Shown here piece after piece: positions 9,265-19,022 of a stretch of 64,000 nt of DNA. Each line of letters opens with the position of its first letter. Positions within the stretch are counted from its first letter, which is position 1. Below the pieces are notes generated by a model. That model was not told the DNA's origin and did no database searches. It was given only the letters and a program-made list of their open reading frames with translations. The stretch is from Psychrobacter sp. ANT_WB68 (GTDB lineage: Bacteria > Pseudomonadota > Gammaproteobacteria > Pseudomonadales > Moraxellaceae), in the NCBI RefSeq assembly GCF_008369115.1, contig NZ_VOAZ01000001.1:558001-622000 (forward strand), given 5' to 3'. A program made the position numbers and the translations under genes.

Positions 9265-10296
9265 ATGAATTCTATTCATAAAATGCCGCTACTCGCTGCC
9301 ATGATTGCAGCCAGTATGACGCTGGTCGCTTGTTCAGACAAAGCGCCTGCTGATAACGCAGCTACTGACATTGCTACTACCGACACTTCTACAGATACTG
9401 CCGCCACAGCAAGTGATAATCTTGAAACCAAATTTGTCACCATTGCCACAGGCGGTGCGTCAGGTCCTTACAACATTATTGGAACGTCTTTGGCAGAAAT
9501 TTATGCCAAAACTTTTGGGGTCAACGCCAAGACTCAAACGACAGGTGCTTCAGTAGAAAACGTCAATCTATTGACACAAGGTAAAGTGGATATGGTGCTG
9601 GCACTTAGTGATGTCGTCACTGATGCGATAGAAGGTAAAAATGACTTTAAAGCGCCCATCACCAATATTCAGCAAATTGCTGTCCTGTACCCCAACGTAA
9701 TCCAAGTGGTTGCGTCAGAGAAGTCTGGTATCAAAAATATTGAAGATTTAAAAGGCAAGCGTATTGCCGTTGGCGATCAAGGCTCTGGCACAGAAGTTAA
9801 TGCTCGAACCTTGTTAGAAGGTTTTGGTATTACCTATGATGATGTCAAAGTTGACTATCTAGGCTTTGCAGATGCTGCAGATGCGATGAAAGCAGGCAAA
9901 ATTGAGGCGGCTTTTTTCAGTAGTGGCTTACCAAACTCTTCATTACTAGAGCTAGAGCAGGGCATTAAGTTGCAGATGGTCACCATCAATCAAGATAAGC
10001 TCAAAAAAATCATTGAAACCAAGCCTTACTTTAAAACTTTTGAGATTCCTGCCGGTACCTATGGTAATGCTGCTGCTATTCCAACCACAGCTGTCATGAA
10101 CGCTTTGTTGGTGCGCTCTGATATCTCTGAGGAAGATGGTTATAAGCTGACTAAAGCGTTATTTGAAAACTTGGATGGTCTAAAGAACGCTCACCAAGCG
10201 GCTAAAGATATCAGTTTAGAGACCGCTCAAGTTGGTATGGTGGCTCCTATTCATCCTGGTGCCAAGAAATACTATGATGAGAAAGCAGCCAAATAA
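9265..10296 (+). CDS. TAXI-family TRAP transporter solute-binding lipoprotein
   Basis: The extracytoplasmic receptor of a TAXI-type TRAP transporter; family substrates include C4-dicarboxylates, glutamate and related acids, and the actual ligand here is not known. I place the start at the ATG at 9265, preceded by AAGGAAG, because it gives a proper lipoprotein signal (MNSIHKMPLLAAMIAASMTLVAC, lipobox LVAC); the frame runs open 16 codons further upstream but without a ribosome-binding site. After a low-complexity Ala/Thr/Asp linker come the family motifs ATGGASGPYNIIGTSLAEIY, TGASVENVNLL and GKRIAVGDQGSGTEVNAR. It overlaps the next gene by 23 bases, so translation is probably coupled. Confidence 0.92.
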   Translation: MNSIHKMPLLAAMIAASMTLVACSDKAPADNAATDIATTDTSTDTAATASDNLETKFVTIATGGASGPYNIIGTSLAEIYAKTFGVNAKTQTTGASVENVNLLTQGKVDMVLALSDVVTDAIEGKNDFKAPITNIQQIAVLYPNVIQVVASEKSGIKNIEDLKGKRIAVGDQGSGTEVNARTLLEGFGITYDDVKVDYLGFADAADAMKAGKIEAAFFSSGLPNSSLLELEQGIKLQMVTINQDKLKKIIETKPYFKTFEIPAGTYGNAAAIPTTAVMNALLVRSDISEEDGYKLTKALFENLDGLKNAHQAAKDISLETAQVGMVAPIHPGAKKYYDEKAAK

Positions 10297-10819
10297 ACCT
10301 ATATGGTGGATTGCTGGCGCAGCATCGATGGCTGCGCTGGTTTTATTAATACTATGGGTGATTTTTAGTCGTCAATCTGTCATTGAAGTACGGGTAACAG
10401 GTGTTGCTGATAGCGATAGCCTAGTCTGCTATTTTGTCGAACCCAACTTTCAATTACGTTGGATTCATTCGGTAGAAAAGCAGTGGTGGGAGGAACAGTA
10501 TCTTCGTGAAAAAGAGGGATTGCTATTAACCAATACTTACTTTCAAGCGTTTGGTGCCGGTACCCCATCGACCGAAAATATTGCCCCTATAAAAAAACAG
10601 GGCTATGTCGGCTATCAAATCAACCAAAGATTTCCCCATCTTAACTGGGTGGTATCAAGACTAACTCAGGGTGAGATTGATTATGCGGATGAGCGCTTTT
10701 TAATTCATCAATGGGTACCAGATTATTCAGAAGTAACTATCATGCCCAAGGCATATAGTCTAATCGATAGATTTAATAAGGATTTTTGTCATGAACTCCC
10801 AAGTGATGGATCACAATAG
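10274..10819 (+). CDS. DUF1850 protein of TAXI-TRAP operon
   Basis: About 181 residues from the ATG at 10274 (the next codon is also ATG), which lies inside the 3' end of the binding-protein gene. One membrane segment at about 8-30 (IWWIAGAASMAALVLLILWVIF) is followed by an extracytoplasmic domain. The motif LRWIHSVEKQWWEEQY matches the conserved THSVEK..W.E core of DUF1850, a family regularly found between TAXI binding proteins and fused TRAP permeases. The biochemical role is unknown; a part in assembly or gating of the transporter is inferred from synteny. It overlaps the permease start by 29 bases. Confidence 0.85.
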   Translation: MMRKQPNKPIWWIAGAASMAALVLLILWVIFSRQSVIEVRVTGVADSDSLVCYFVEPNFQLRWIHSVEKQWWEEQYLREKEGLLLTNTYFQAFGAGTPSTENIAPIKKQGYVGYQINQRFPHLNWVVSRLTQGEIDYADERFLIHQWVPDYSEVTIMPKAYSLIDRFNKDFCHELPSDGSQ

Positions 10820-12869
10820 CGGGACTACTATTTCTAGCGATGATACGAATTTGACACATCAGCCAAACGCTCATGAAGATACTGAAAATTACGCTGACGT
10901 TGATCCTAGTGTGACACAAGCGATATTAGAAAAATACGATCGAGAATCTATTACGCGTCATATCACCCAAGGTCCAGTAAAGTATATTATCGCGGCAATC
11001 TGTATTTTATACTCCATTTTTCATTTATATATTACCTTTAACCCCATGCCATCATTATTGCAGCGCTCCGTGCATGTGGGTGTTGGCTTTGCATTGATTT
11101 TTTTAATCTTTCCTGCCAGCAAAAAAAGCAGTCGTAAGCGGGTAGCATGGTATGACTGGATTTGGTTTGTGTTGTCTTTATCTGGGATGGCTTATCTTAT
11201 ATACGAGTATCAAGATATTGTCACCAGTCGAGGCGGCATGGCAAATTCGGTCGATGTGATATTTTCTATTATCACCGTCATCTGCGTCCTTGAGGGCAGT
11301 CGGCGTATCACTGGCTGGATATTGCCCATACTGGCCTCTATATTTTTGCTATATCCCTTTGTCAGTCATCTGGACTTTATGCCTGATCGGTTACTGACCA
11401 GACCTTATGATATGGGTGATATTTTTGGTCAATTATTCTTAAAAACAGAAGGCTTATATTCAGTCGCAATCGGTGCCTCAGTTACTTTTATCTTTTTATT
11501 CATTTTGTTTGGTGCATTTCTAGCGCGTTCTGGAATGGGTCAGCTGTTTAATGATTTGGCATTGGCGCTGGCAGGGGATAAAAAAGGCGGTCCTGCTAAA
11601 GTGGCTGTCATCTCAAGCGGCTTTATGGGTAGTATCAATGGTTCAGCCTTATCAAACGTAGTCAGTACAGGCGCGTTTACTATCCCATTGATGAAAAAGG
11701 TTGGTTATCATAAAGATTTTGCGGGAGCTGTAGAGGCAAGTGCATCAGTTGGTGGTCAAATCTTACCACCGATTATGGGCGCTAGTGCTTTTATTATGGC
11801 GGAAACCACAGGGCTACCTTATAGCACTATTGCTTTGGCAGCATTATTACCTGCTATCTTGTATTATTTGGGCGTTATCGCTCAGGTACATTTTCGCGCA
11901 GGTCGCCGAGACTTAAAAGGGATGGCAAAAGAGAGTTTGCCGCAAGTAAAAGAAGTATTAAAAGCGCGCGGTCATATGCTATTGCCGATTGTGTTTCTGA
12001 TTTACTTATTGATACAGAATGTTCCTGTAGGGTATGCCGCGGCTTATACCATTGGTTTTACTGTCATCGTCAGTATGCTACGCAAAGAAACACGTATGGG
12101 CTTCAAGGATATTTTAGGTGCTCTAGAAGATGGGGCACGTCAGTCATTAGCAGTGATGGCGGCTTGTGCGGTTGTGGGTATCATTATTGGGGTCGTTAGT
12201 TTGACAAGCTTTGGTACGGTGATGACATCTTCGATTGTCACCTTAGGGGCAGGGTCGTTATTGCTCACCTTAATTTTGACCATGCTGGCTTCAATGGTGT
12301 TAGGGATGGGGTTGCCATCTATTCCTGCCTATATCATTACCGCAACGATGGCGGCACCCGCGTTGGCAGGGTTTGATATTCCTATTTTATCAGCGCATAT
12401 GTTTGTCTTCTATTTTGGCGTGTTTGCCAATATTACCCCGCCAGTTTGTCTGGCCGCCTTTGCTGGTGCTGGTATCTCTGGCGGAGATCCGATGAAAACA
12501 GGATTCTTGTCATTAAAGTTAGCCTTAGCAGGTTTTATCGTGCCGTTTATGTTTATTTATAATCCTGCAATGTTGATGATCGACCCGACAGACCTTGCTG
12601 TCACGGCTAAAGAATTTCCATTACCACCTGTTATCGATATTATTATTGCCGTTGTAACGTCTGTCGTTGGTGTAATTGGACTTAGCGCAGCGTTAGAGGG
12701 TTATTTTAAAGGTGATATGAATGTCGTTACGCGCTTAATATTGGCGTTAGGTGCATTACTACTGATTTATCCTGGGCTTATTACAGGTTTAATAGGGGGT
12801 GTTATAATACTCGGTATCGCGGCTTTTAATATAAAAGGTAGTAAGGCGCCAGCCGCTTTAAATGTTTAA
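10791..12869 (+). CDS. TRAP transporter permease, fused 4TM/12TM subunit
   Basis: 692 residues and many hydrophobic segments: the small (DctQ-like) and large (DctM-like) membrane subunits in one chain, as usual for TAXI systems. It would drive sodium- or proton-coupled uptake of the ligand brought by the binding protein. Visible large-subunit signatures include the FLFILFGAFLARSGMG stretch, GSINGSALSNVVSTGAFTIPLMKK, SASVGGQILPPIMGASAFIMAE and the second repeat GLPSIPAYIITATMAAPAL. The N-terminal 60 residues are hydrophilic and cytoplasmic. The ATG follows an AAGGA site within the upstream gene. It is the last gene of the operon, with a terminator at 12917. Confidence 0.94.
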   Translation: MNSQVMDHNSGTTISSDDTNLTHQPNAHEDTENYADVDPSVTQAILEKYDRESITRHITQGPVKYIIAAICILYSIFHLYITFNPMPSLLQRSVHVGVGFALIFLIFPASKKSSRKRVAWYDWIWFVLSLSGMAYLIYEYQDIVTSRGGMANSVDVIFSIITVICVLEGSRRITGWILPILASIFLLYPFVSHLDFMPDRLLTRPYDMGDIFGQLFLKTEGLYSVAIGASVTFIFLFILFGAFLARSGMGQLFNDLALALAGDKKGGPAKVAVISSGFMGSINGSALSNVVSTGAFTIPLMKKVGYHKDFAGAVEASASVGGQILPPIMGASAFIMAETTGLPYSTIALAALLPAILYYLGVIAQVHFRAGRRDLKGMAKESLPQVKEVLKARGHMLLPIVFLIYLLIQNVPVGYAAAYTIGFTVIVSMLRKETRMGFKDILGALEDGARQSLAVMAACAVVGIIIGVVSLTSFGTVMTSSIVTLGAGSLLLTLILTMLASMVLGMGLPSIPAYIITATMAAPALAGFDIPILSAHMFVFYFGVFANITPPVCLAAFAGAGISGGDPMKTGFLSLKLALAGFIVPFMFIYNPAMLMIDPTDLAVTAKEFPLPPVIDIIIAVVTSVVGVIGLSAALEGYFKGDMNVVTRLILALGALLLIYPGLITGLIGGVIILGIAAFNIKGSKAPAALNV

Positions 12870-12916
12870 CATTGAAGCGCTACTGCTTTAAGTGAGACGG
12901 AAAAGGTAGAAGCATA

Positions 12917-12956
12917 AAAAAGGGCAAATAGTAGATATCTGCTATTTGCCCTTTTT
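12917..12956. terminator. Bidirectional terminator TRAP operon / lipA
   Basis: Perfect 15-base stem AAAAAGGGCAAATAG / CTATTTGCCCTTTTT with a 10-base loop, giving a U-tract on either strand between converging transcription units. Confidence 0.88.
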
Positions 12957-12964
12957 ATATTTTA

Positions 12965-13000
12965 AGAGTCGTCATTCTACTTTAATATAATGACGACTCT
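12965..13000 (-). terminator. Second hairpin directly after lipA
   Basis: Perfect 12-base stem AGAGTCGTCATT / AATGACGACTCT with a 12-base loop, 3 bases past the lipA stop codon on the minus strand. The T-tract is weak, so it may act together with the next hairpin. Confidence 0.6.
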
Positions 13001-13003
13001 CAC

Positions 13004-14047
13004 TTAACAGCCAAGTTTACCTTCTGCTGCTAAGGCTTTTTTGCTACGAATGGGTGCTGGGCAATCTTCACCATAGTACTGACGATCAGCAAAGTAGCTT
13101 GAGCGCACCATTGGGCCTGCCCAAATACTAAAGAAACCAATCTTTTTGCCATAGTCCATATAACGCTGGAATTCATCTGGATGCACGTAACGATCGACAG
13201 GTGCATGGTCTTTACTGGGTTGTAAGTACTGACCAACGGTAATCATGTCGACGTTATGCGCCTTTAAATCGTCAAGCAATGCATAGATTTCTTCTTCAGT
13301 CTCGCCAAGTCCGACCATAAAGCCACATTTGGTGGCGATATCAGGGCGCCGCTCTTTATATAGCTTAAGCAAATCGAGCGAATGCTGATAGTCAGAGCCT
13401 GGGCGGAACGCTTTATATAAACGCGGAACCGTTTCGATGTTATGGTTAAAGACATCGGGGGGCGTTTCGGTCAATAAATCTAAAGCAATCTCCATACGAC
13501 CACGGAAATCTGGCACCAAAATCTCGATTAAGCAATTTGGGCTTAGCGCGCGAGATTCGTTCAAGACTTCAACGAAATGAGCGGCGCCGCCATCTTTTAA
13601 ATCATCACGGTCAACTGATGTGATGACGGCATATTTAAGACCCAAGCCTTGAATGGTCTCAGCGGTATGGCGTGGCTCGTCTTTGTCCAATTCATTTGGG
13701 CGACCGTGTCCGACATCGCAAAACGGGCAGCGACGGGTACAGATATCACCCATAATCATAAAGGTGGCGGTACCATCGGCAAAGCACTGTGGCAGGTTAG
13801 GGCAAGCGGCTTCCTCACAGACGGTATAAAGCTTTTGCTCACGCAAGGTGGCTTTGATACGTGCCACTTCCGAAGGTGAGGACATTTTAACCCGAATCCA
13901 ATCTGGCTTTTTCTTTGCCTCGACGGTCGGAATTACTTTAATTGGGATGCGCGCTACCTTGTCGTAGCCACGTAGCTTTTCACCTTGGACGGCTTTTTTG
14001 GGTTTCGCACGGGCAGCGGGGACGTGGGTTTGTACGGCGTTTGTCAT
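13004..14047 (-). CDS. lipA: Lipoyl synthase
   Basis: A radical SAM enzyme that inserts two sulfurs into protein-bound octanoyl groups to make lipoyl cofactors for 2-oxoacid dehydrogenases and the glycine cleavage system. It shows the auxiliary cluster motif [12 protein letters not shown], the radical SAM motif CTRRCPFC, and the C-terminal MVRSSY segment that ligates the auxiliary cluster through serine. I use the ATG at 14047 (347 residues, MTNAVQTH...), preceded by AAGAGAAC; an in-frame TTG lies two codons upstream. lipB is not adjacent. Two hairpins follow. Confidence 0.97.
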   Translation of the reverse strand: MTNAVQTHVPAARAKPKKAVQGEKLRGYDKVARIPIKVIPTVEAKKKPDWIRVKMSSPSEVARIKATLREQKLYTVCEEAACPNLPQCFADGTATFMIMGDICTRRCPFCDVGHGRPNELDKDEPRHTAETIQGLGLKYAVITSVDRDDLKDGGAAHFVEVLNESRALSPNCLIEILVPDFRGRMEIALDLLTETPPDVFNHNIETVPRLYKAFRPGSDYQHSLDLLKLYKERRPDIATKCGFMVGLGETEEEIYALLDDLKAHNVDMITVGQYLQPSKDHAPVDRYVHPDEFQRYMDYGKKIGFFSIWAGPMVRSSYFADRQYYGEDCPAPIRSKKALAAEGKLGC

Positions 14048-14242
14048 AATCAAATGTTCTCTTAACCCTTGATAGGATAAGGGTTTATGGCATTATTAGA
14101 ATGTTTTATGAATCGAGCTATTATAGCAGATATCTGGTCAAGGTTTTTTAGGCAATCTTGTTAAAATGATTAAGAATGCTACAACAAATAACAAGGCTTC
14201 CATGAATAACAGGCTACTACGAAGCGTGCCTTTACCGTAGTT

Positions 14243-14638
14243 TTATTTATTGATATCAATATCCATGTCATTTAGTACGTCTATGGCGGCGCGAAACGCT
14301 TCTTGGGTGGCAGGTGCGCCGCAATAGGGTAGGCTATGCATCAACACTTCGCGTATTTCAGCGACGCTAGCGCCATTATTAATCGCCCCACGGATATGAC
14401 CTTTTAGCTCAGCGGGACTTTTTTGTGCAATTAAAAAGGCAATCGTAATTAAAGAACGATATTTGCGTGGCAATACGGCGTCATCTTGCCAAGTGCTGCC
14501 CCAAGCATGTTCGATAATCCAATCTTGTAAGGGCTGAGTAAATGGCGTCGCTGAATCAAGCGAGCGTTTAACATGCGCCTCGCCCATCACTTCAGTACGA
14601 ACTTTTAGACCATTTTTATAATTGGCATTATCGTCCAT
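14243..14638 (-). CDS. Carboxymuconolactone decarboxylase-family protein
   Basis: 131 residues, all-helical, of the PcaC type. PcaC decarboxylates gamma-carboxymuconolactone in the protocatechuate branch of the beta-ketoadipate pathway. Visible family core: PRKYRSLITIAFLIAQ, ELKGHIRGAINNGASVAEIREVLMH and PYCGAPATQEAFRAA. It lacks the CXXC of the AhpD-like peroxidase branch, which favours the decarboxylase type. No other pca genes are in the window, so the pathway is not confirmed by context. An AAGGA site precedes the ATG. Confidence 0.85.
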   Translation of the reverse strand: MDDNANYKNGLKVRTEVMGEAHVKRSLDSATPFTQPLQDWIIEHAWGSTWQDDAVLPRKYRSLITIAFLIAQKSPAELKGHIRGAINNGASVAEIREVLMHSLPYCGAPATQEAFRAAIDVLNDMDIDINK

Positions 14639-15037
14639 CTTATTGTCCTTAATATTTACTGGAGAAATCTATTTTATAAAGTCATATATACAAAAATTTG
14701 CTGATGAAATCCATCTGATAAGTTATTAGATAATAAGAGTATAGCAGGCACGCGGTTTTTATTTAACCGCCGATGTAGAAAAGGAGAAGAGTAAAAATGA
14801 GCGGTAAGATGACGGGTTTGCTATTTAAGCGCGTCAATCATATTAGTTATGGTACTATTTTTATAATAAATGTCCAATATGGCCTTATTCTGCGCCTTTT
14901 CGTGGCTCAGCCATTAACATTTTGAGCGTTTTGAGCTATGATTGCACGGATAATTATTCAATGCAGTACATCGATGTAGGCTGTCATCCTGACTACTCAC
15001 GTGATGTACTGGTCACCAACCGACGAGGACGACTATT
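14639..15037. other. Intergenic region upstream of acnB
   Basis: About 400 bases between the divergent decarboxylase-like gene and acnB. No repeat, hairpin or operator is supported. It should hold the acnB promoter and leader. Confidence 0.4.
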
Positions 15038-17641
15038 GTGTTAGAAGCTTATCGTAAACATGTCGCAGAACGTGCTGAGCTAGGGACTGTACCACTTCCA
15101 CTAAATGAGAAGCAGGTAGCAGAATTGGTTGAGCTACTGAAAAACCCACCAGCGGGCGAAGATGCGTTCTTAATGGACTTGTTAGAAAACCGTATTCCTG
15201 CCGGTGTTGACCAAGCCGCTTATGTTAAAGCTGCATTTTTAGCCGCTATCGTTAAAGGCGAAGCGACTTCACCACTTATCAGCAAGAAAAAAGCCGTTGA
15301 AATTTTAGGCACTATGCAAGGTGGTTATAATGTTCAGCCATTAGTTGCAGCATTAGACGACAGCGAAGTCGCACAAGAAGCTGCTGATGCGTTGAAAAAG
15401 ACATTACTCGTATTTGATGCTTTCAATGACGTCACCGAAAAAGCTGAAGCTGGCAATGACATCGCAAAAGAAGTCGTACAATCTTGGGCTGACGCTGAGT
15501 GGTTCTTAAGCCGTCCTGAAGTTCCAAAGAAAACCACTTATACAACCTTTAAAGTGACTGGCGAGACCAACACGGATGACTTGTCACCTGCGCAAGACGC
15601 ATGGAGCCGTCCAGACATTCCATTGCATTCATTAGCCATGCACAAAAACTCTCGCGACGGCATCTTTGCTGACGAAGAGGGCGTTGTTGGTCCAATGAAG
15701 CAAATCGAAGCTTTGAAAGAAAAAGGTCATCCACTTGCTTATGTTGGCGACGTGGTTGGTACCGGTTCTAGCCGTAAATCTGCAACCAACTCAGTACTTT
15801 GGCTCATGGGCGATGATATCCCGAACGTACCGAACAAACGTGGCGGTGGTCTAGTACTTGGTAACAATATCGCTCCTATCTTCTTTAATACCATGGAAGA
15901 TTCTGGCGCTTTACCAATCGAAAAAGTAGCGGTTGATAACCTAAACATGGGTGATGTATTTGATATCTATCCATATGAAGGCAAAATCACTAAGCATGAT
16001 TCTGATGAAGTATTGTCAACGTTTGAGCTAAACTCACCAACTTTACTTGATGAAGTTCGTGCTGGTGGCCGTATTCCATTGATCGTGGGTCGTGGTTTGA
16101 CCAATCGTGCTCGTGAATATATGGGTCTAGGTCATTCAGACGTATTTGCTAAGCCAGAAGAGCCAGCTGATACTGGTAAAGGTTTTACCCTTGCACAAAA
16201 AATGGTCGGTAAAGCTTGTGGCCTAGAAGGCGTACGTCCTGGTATGTACTGTGAGCCTAAAATGACCACAGTCGGCTCGCAAGATACCACTGGTCCTATG
16301 ACCCGTGATGAGCTAAAAGACTTGGCATGTTTGGGTTTCCAAGCAGATCTCGTGATGCAGTCATTCTGTCATACGGCTGCTTATCCAAAGCCAGTTGACG
16401 TTGAGACTCAGCACACCCTGCCTGATTTTATCATGAACCGTGGCGGCGTCAGCTTACGTCCTGGTGATGGTATTATTCACTCATGGTTGAACCGTATGCT
16501 ACTTCCAGATACCGTTGGTACTGGTGGTGACTCGCATACGCGTTTCCCAATGGGTATCTCGTTCCCAGCTGGGTCTGGTTTGGTTGCATTTGCTGCCGCG
16601 ACTGGTGTGATGCCACTTGATATGCCTGAGTCTGTCCGTGTGCGCTTCGTTGGCGAAATGCAGCCTGGTATTACCTTACGTGACTTGGTTCATGCGATTC
16701 CTTATCAAGCCATTAAAGAAGGTTATTTAACGGTTGATAAGAAAGGTAAAATTAACGAGTTCAACGGTCGTATTCTTGAAATCGAAGGTCTAGAGAACTT
16801 AACCGCTGAGCAAGCGTTTGAATTGTCTGATGCCTCAGCTGAGCGTAGTGCTGCTGGTTGTACTATCACTCTATCTGAAGCGTCTGTGACTGAGTACCTA
16901 AACTCAAACATCACATTGCTTAAGTGGATGATTTCAGAAGGCTATGGCGATGCGCGTACGATTAGCCGCCGTATTGAGCAAATGCAAGAGTGGCTAGCTA
17001 ATCCAAGCCTATTGCGTGCTGATGATGATGCAGAATATGCTATCGACATGACCATCAATATGTCTGACATCAAAGAGCCGATTCTTTGCTGCCCGAATGA
17101 TCCAGACGATGCTAAAACGCTAGCTGACGTCGCTGGTGATACCATTGATGAAGTGTTCATTGGTTCATGTATGACCAACATCGGTCATTTCCGTGCTGCT
17201 GGTAAACTCTTGCAGGACGTACCAGCAGGTAGCCTTAAAACTCGTCTATGGATTGCGCCACCGACTAAGATGGATGCGCGTCAATTGATGGAAGAAGGCT
17301 ATTACAACATTTATGCGCAAGCCGGTGCTCGTACTGAGATGCCAGGTTGTTCATTATGTATGGGTAACCAAGCACGTATCGCACCGAACTCTACTGCGGT
17401 ATCAACGTCTACCCGTAACTTCCCGAACCGTCTAGGTCAAGGCGCTAACGTTTACCTAGCTTCTGCAGAGCTTGCAGCAGTCGCAGCGGTACTTGGTAAA
17501 TTGCCAACCAACGAAGAATACCAGCAGTACGCTGGCATGCTTGATAGCATGGGAGAGGAAGTGTATCAATACATGAACTTCGACCGTATGGATTCTTATA
17601 CTGAAGAAGCCGACAAAATTAACGTTGCTCAGTTGACCTAA
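15038..17641 (+). CDS. acnB: Bifunctional aconitate hydratase 2 / 2-methylisocitrate dehydratase
   Basis: AcnB interconverts citrate and isocitrate in the TCA cycle using a [4Fe-4S] cluster; apo-AcnB can bind mRNA in enterobacteria. The 867-residue length matches E. coli AcnB (865). The N-terminal HEAT-like domain ([16 protein letters not shown]...) is followed by the swivel domain with [16 protein letters not shown] and then the catalytic domains; the cluster cysteines are in HTAAYPKP-adjacent SFCHT, in [14 protein letters not shown] and in [13 protein letters not shown]. The start is GTG, with GAGGA 8-12 bases upstream. It is monocistronic, with a strong terminator at 17686. Confidence 0.97.
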   Translation: MLEAYRKHVAERAELGTVPLPLNEKQVAELVELLKNPPAGEDAFLMDLLENRIPAGVDQAAYVKAAFLAAIVKGEATSPLISKKKAVEILGTMQGGYNVQPLVAALDDSEVAQEAADALKKTLLVFDAFNDVTEKAEAGNDIAKEVVQSWADAEWFLSRPEVPKKTTYTTFKVTGETNTDDLSPAQDAWSRPDIPLHSLAMHKNSRDGIFADEEGVVGPMKQIEALKEKGHPLAYVGDVVGTGSSRKSATNSVLWLMGDDIPNVPNKRGGGLVLGNNIAPIFFNTMEDSGALPIEKVAVDNLNMGDVFDIYPYEGKITKHDSDEVLSTFELNSPTLLDEVRAGGRIPLIVGRGLTNRAREYMGLGHSDVFAKPEEPADTGKGFTLAQKMVGKACGLEGVRPGMYCEPKMTTVGSQDTTGPMTRDELKDLACLGFQADLVMQSFCHTAAYPKPVDVETQHTLPDFIMNRGGVSLRPGDGIIHSWLNRMLLPDTVGTGGDSHTRFPMGISFPAGSGLVAFAAATGVMPLDMPESVRVRFVGEMQPGITLRDLVHAIPYQAIKEGYLTVDKKGKINEFNGRILEIEGLENLTAEQAFELSDASAERSAAGCTITLSEASVTEYLNSNITLLKWMISEGYGDARTISRRIEQMQEWLANPSLLRADDDAEYAIDMTINMSDIKEPILCCPNDPDDAKTLADVAGDTIDEVFIGSCMTNIGHFRAAGKLLQDVPAGSLKTRLWIAPPTKMDARQLMEEGYYNIYAQAGARTEMPGCSLCMGNQARIAPNSTAVSTSTRNFPNRLGQGANVYLASAELAAVAAVLGKLPTNEEYQQYAGMLDSMGEEVYQYMNFDRMDSYTEEADKINVAQLT

Positions 17642-17685
17642 TTTTAAGTTAGCTTTTGATCTAGAAGATCCTTAATCGTTAAAAT

Positions 17686-17722
17686 AAAAAAACCCCGTAT
17701 CATTATGATGCGGGGTTTTTTT
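17686..17722 (+). terminator. Intrinsic terminator after acnB
   Basis: AAAAAAACCCCGTATCAT folds on ATGATGCGGGGTTTTTTT (one T/G wobble) with a short loop and a seven-T tail. Confidence 0.9.
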
Positions 17723-17748
17723 ATAAATTTAAAATATACCAATAATTA

Positions 17749-17777
17749 TTTGCAAACTTTTATTGAGTGCTTATAAT
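17749..17777 (+). promoter_or_regulatory. Candidate sigma-70 promoter of the DUF805 gene
   Basis: TTTGCA (4 of 6 matches to the -35) is 17 bases from a perfect TATAAT, about 65 bases before the start codon and just after the acnB terminator. Confidence 0.5.
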
Positions 17778-17841
17778 CAAAGTCGCTTATTCATCTTTAA
17801 TTACTAACTCTTATTTTTAGAGACTAAAAATCACTTAAGTT

Positions 17842-18285
17842 ATGGAAAATAAAAATATGCTTGATAAAGTAACGCCACCACCTTTACCGAATACTAGGAT
17901 GGTTAATAATCATAGTGTTGAAGCAAACTATGGCATTATTGATTGGTTTAAAAAAGGATTAAGAAATTATACCAACTTCTCTGGTCGTGCTCGACGTAAA
18001 GAATATTGGTTTTTCGTATTGGTACAAATGGGTTTGTTAATCATAGCGATGATTTTAGATGCCATTATATTTAATTCAGAAACGGGGCTATTCTATATTG
18101 TTGTAGTGCTTGGTCTGTTTTTGCCTGGGTTAGCGGTGACTATTCGCAGATTACATGATACCAGCCGTTCAGGATGGTGGTTTTTGATATTCATTTTGCC
18201 ATTGATAGGATCTATTATATTATTGGTATTTCTAGCGAGCGATACCAAGCTCGAAACCAATCAGTGGGGCCCGCCAGCAAAATAA
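17842..18285 (+). CDS. DUF805 family inner-membrane protein
   Basis: 147 residues. The core NYTNFSGRARRKEYWFF is the family signature, followed by three to four membrane segments (about 63-80, 88-110, 122-142) and the TIRRLHDTSRSGWW motif between them. The first 35 residues are cytoplasmic and polar. The function of the family is unknown. ATG at 17842 has no strong ribosome-binding site; a second ATG lies five codons later. Preceded by a good promoter candidate and therefore probably its own transcript. Confidence 0.88.
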   Translation: MENKNMLDKVTPPPLPNTRMVNNHSVEANYGIIDWFKKGLRNYTNFSGRARRKEYWFFVLVQMGLLIIAMILDAIIFNSETGLFYIVVVLGLFLPGLAVTIRRLHDTSRSGWWFLIFILPLIGSIILLVFLASDTKLETNQWGPPAK

Positions 18286-18343
18286 GCCCTTTATTACTCT
18301 TGTTTTGCGATAAGCATTGACTGGTTTCTCTCATTATCTTATG

Positions 18344-18448
18344 TATAATATAAGGGCAGGCGGAAACCGTGGCTCTGTATGTGACTTATCTTTTTCTATC
18401 TCGGGACGGACCGATACTTTGATAGGCACTTTTTTTATATTCAAGTGC
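18344..18448 (+). promoter_or_regulatory. Putative promoter and structured leader before the PACE efflux gene
   Basis: A TATAAT lies at 18344-18349. A TTGACT is present at 18317, but at 21 bases the spacing is too long to count on. The leader then holds three possible structures: an imperfect stem 18353-18376 around CGG-AAA-CCG; a terminator-like hairpin in which CTATC-TCGG pairs with CCGA...GATAG (18396-18425), followed by GCAC and a T-run to 18436; and an overlapping hairpin GCACTT / AAGTGC (18426-18448) ending just before the GGAG site. The middle and last hairpins compete for the same bases, as in attenuators. It could equally be the terminator of the DUF805 gene. Confidence 0.4.
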
Positions 18449-18461
18449 TTTGGAGTCTTGG

Positions 18462-18908
18462 TTGATTACTTTATCCCCACTCAAACGTCGTATTGTTTAT
18501 GTGACCATCTTTGAGCTTATCGCTATTGTTTCTTCTACCTTTGTATTGATGAAACTCAGTGGTGGCGACGCAGCAGAGTCTTTACCAGTTGCTGTGATGG
18601 TATCATTGGTAGCTGTCATTTGGAACTTTTTATATAATACTGCTTTTGAAGCATGGGAACGTCGTAAGCAGGTGCCAAAGCGCACGCTATTGGTACGCAG
18701 TGCTCATGCCTTGGGATTTGAAGGCGGATTGGTATTGATTTGCTTGCCACTTTATATGATTTGGTATGATGTTGGCTTGATAAAAGCCTTTATGATGGAA
18801 GCGGCATTACTGCTATTCTTCTTGTTTTATACCTTCATTTTTACCTTGGGCTTTGACAAGATATTTACCTTACCGCATCATTATGACACGGCTTCTGCTT
18901 CTTCATGA
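18462..18908 (+). CDS. PACE-family (AceI-like) proton-coupled efflux protein
   Basis: About 148 residues with four membrane segments. PACE proteins such as AceI of Acinetobacter export chlorhexidine and short-chain diamines. The family pattern is visible: KRRIVYVTIFELIAI in helix 1, WNFLYNTAFEAWERR between helices 2 and 3, then RSAHALGFEGGLVLICLPL and a fourth helix ending FTLGFDKIF. No ATG is available. TTG at 18462 has GGAG six bases upstream and gives MITLSPLKRR..., close to the usual PACE N-terminus; a TTG at 18450 is the longer alternative but its start overlaps that GGAG. The leader may be regulatory. A terminator follows. Confidence 0.85.
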   Translation: MITLSPLKRRIVYVTIFELIAIVSSTFVLMKLSGGDAAESLPVAVMVSLVAVIWNFLYNTAFEAWERRKQVPKRTLLVRSAHALGFEGGLVLICLPLYMIWYDVGLIKAFMMEAALLLFFLFYTFIFTLGFDKIFTLPHHYDTASASS

Positions 18909-18961
18909 GTAAATAGATTAAAGGTATTGATATAGACTTTACTTCAAATTTATTTACCCAA

Positions 18962-18989
18962 AAAAAGGCTGCCATTAGGCAGCCTTTTT
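18962..18989. terminator. Bidirectional terminator
   Basis: Perfect 12-base stem AAAAAGGCTGCC / GGCAGCCTTTTT with loop ATTA, between the converging PACE and enoyl-CoA hydratase genes. Confidence 0.92.
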
Positions 18990-19022
18990 GATGATAGTAC
19001 AGAAGATAGCATGAGAAATCTT

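Noticed and set aside
18396-18425. Guanidine-II (mini-ykkC) riboswitch
   Set aside because: Only one hairpin has an ACGG in its loop, it is not closed directly by G-C pairs, and the second ACGR hairpin is missing.
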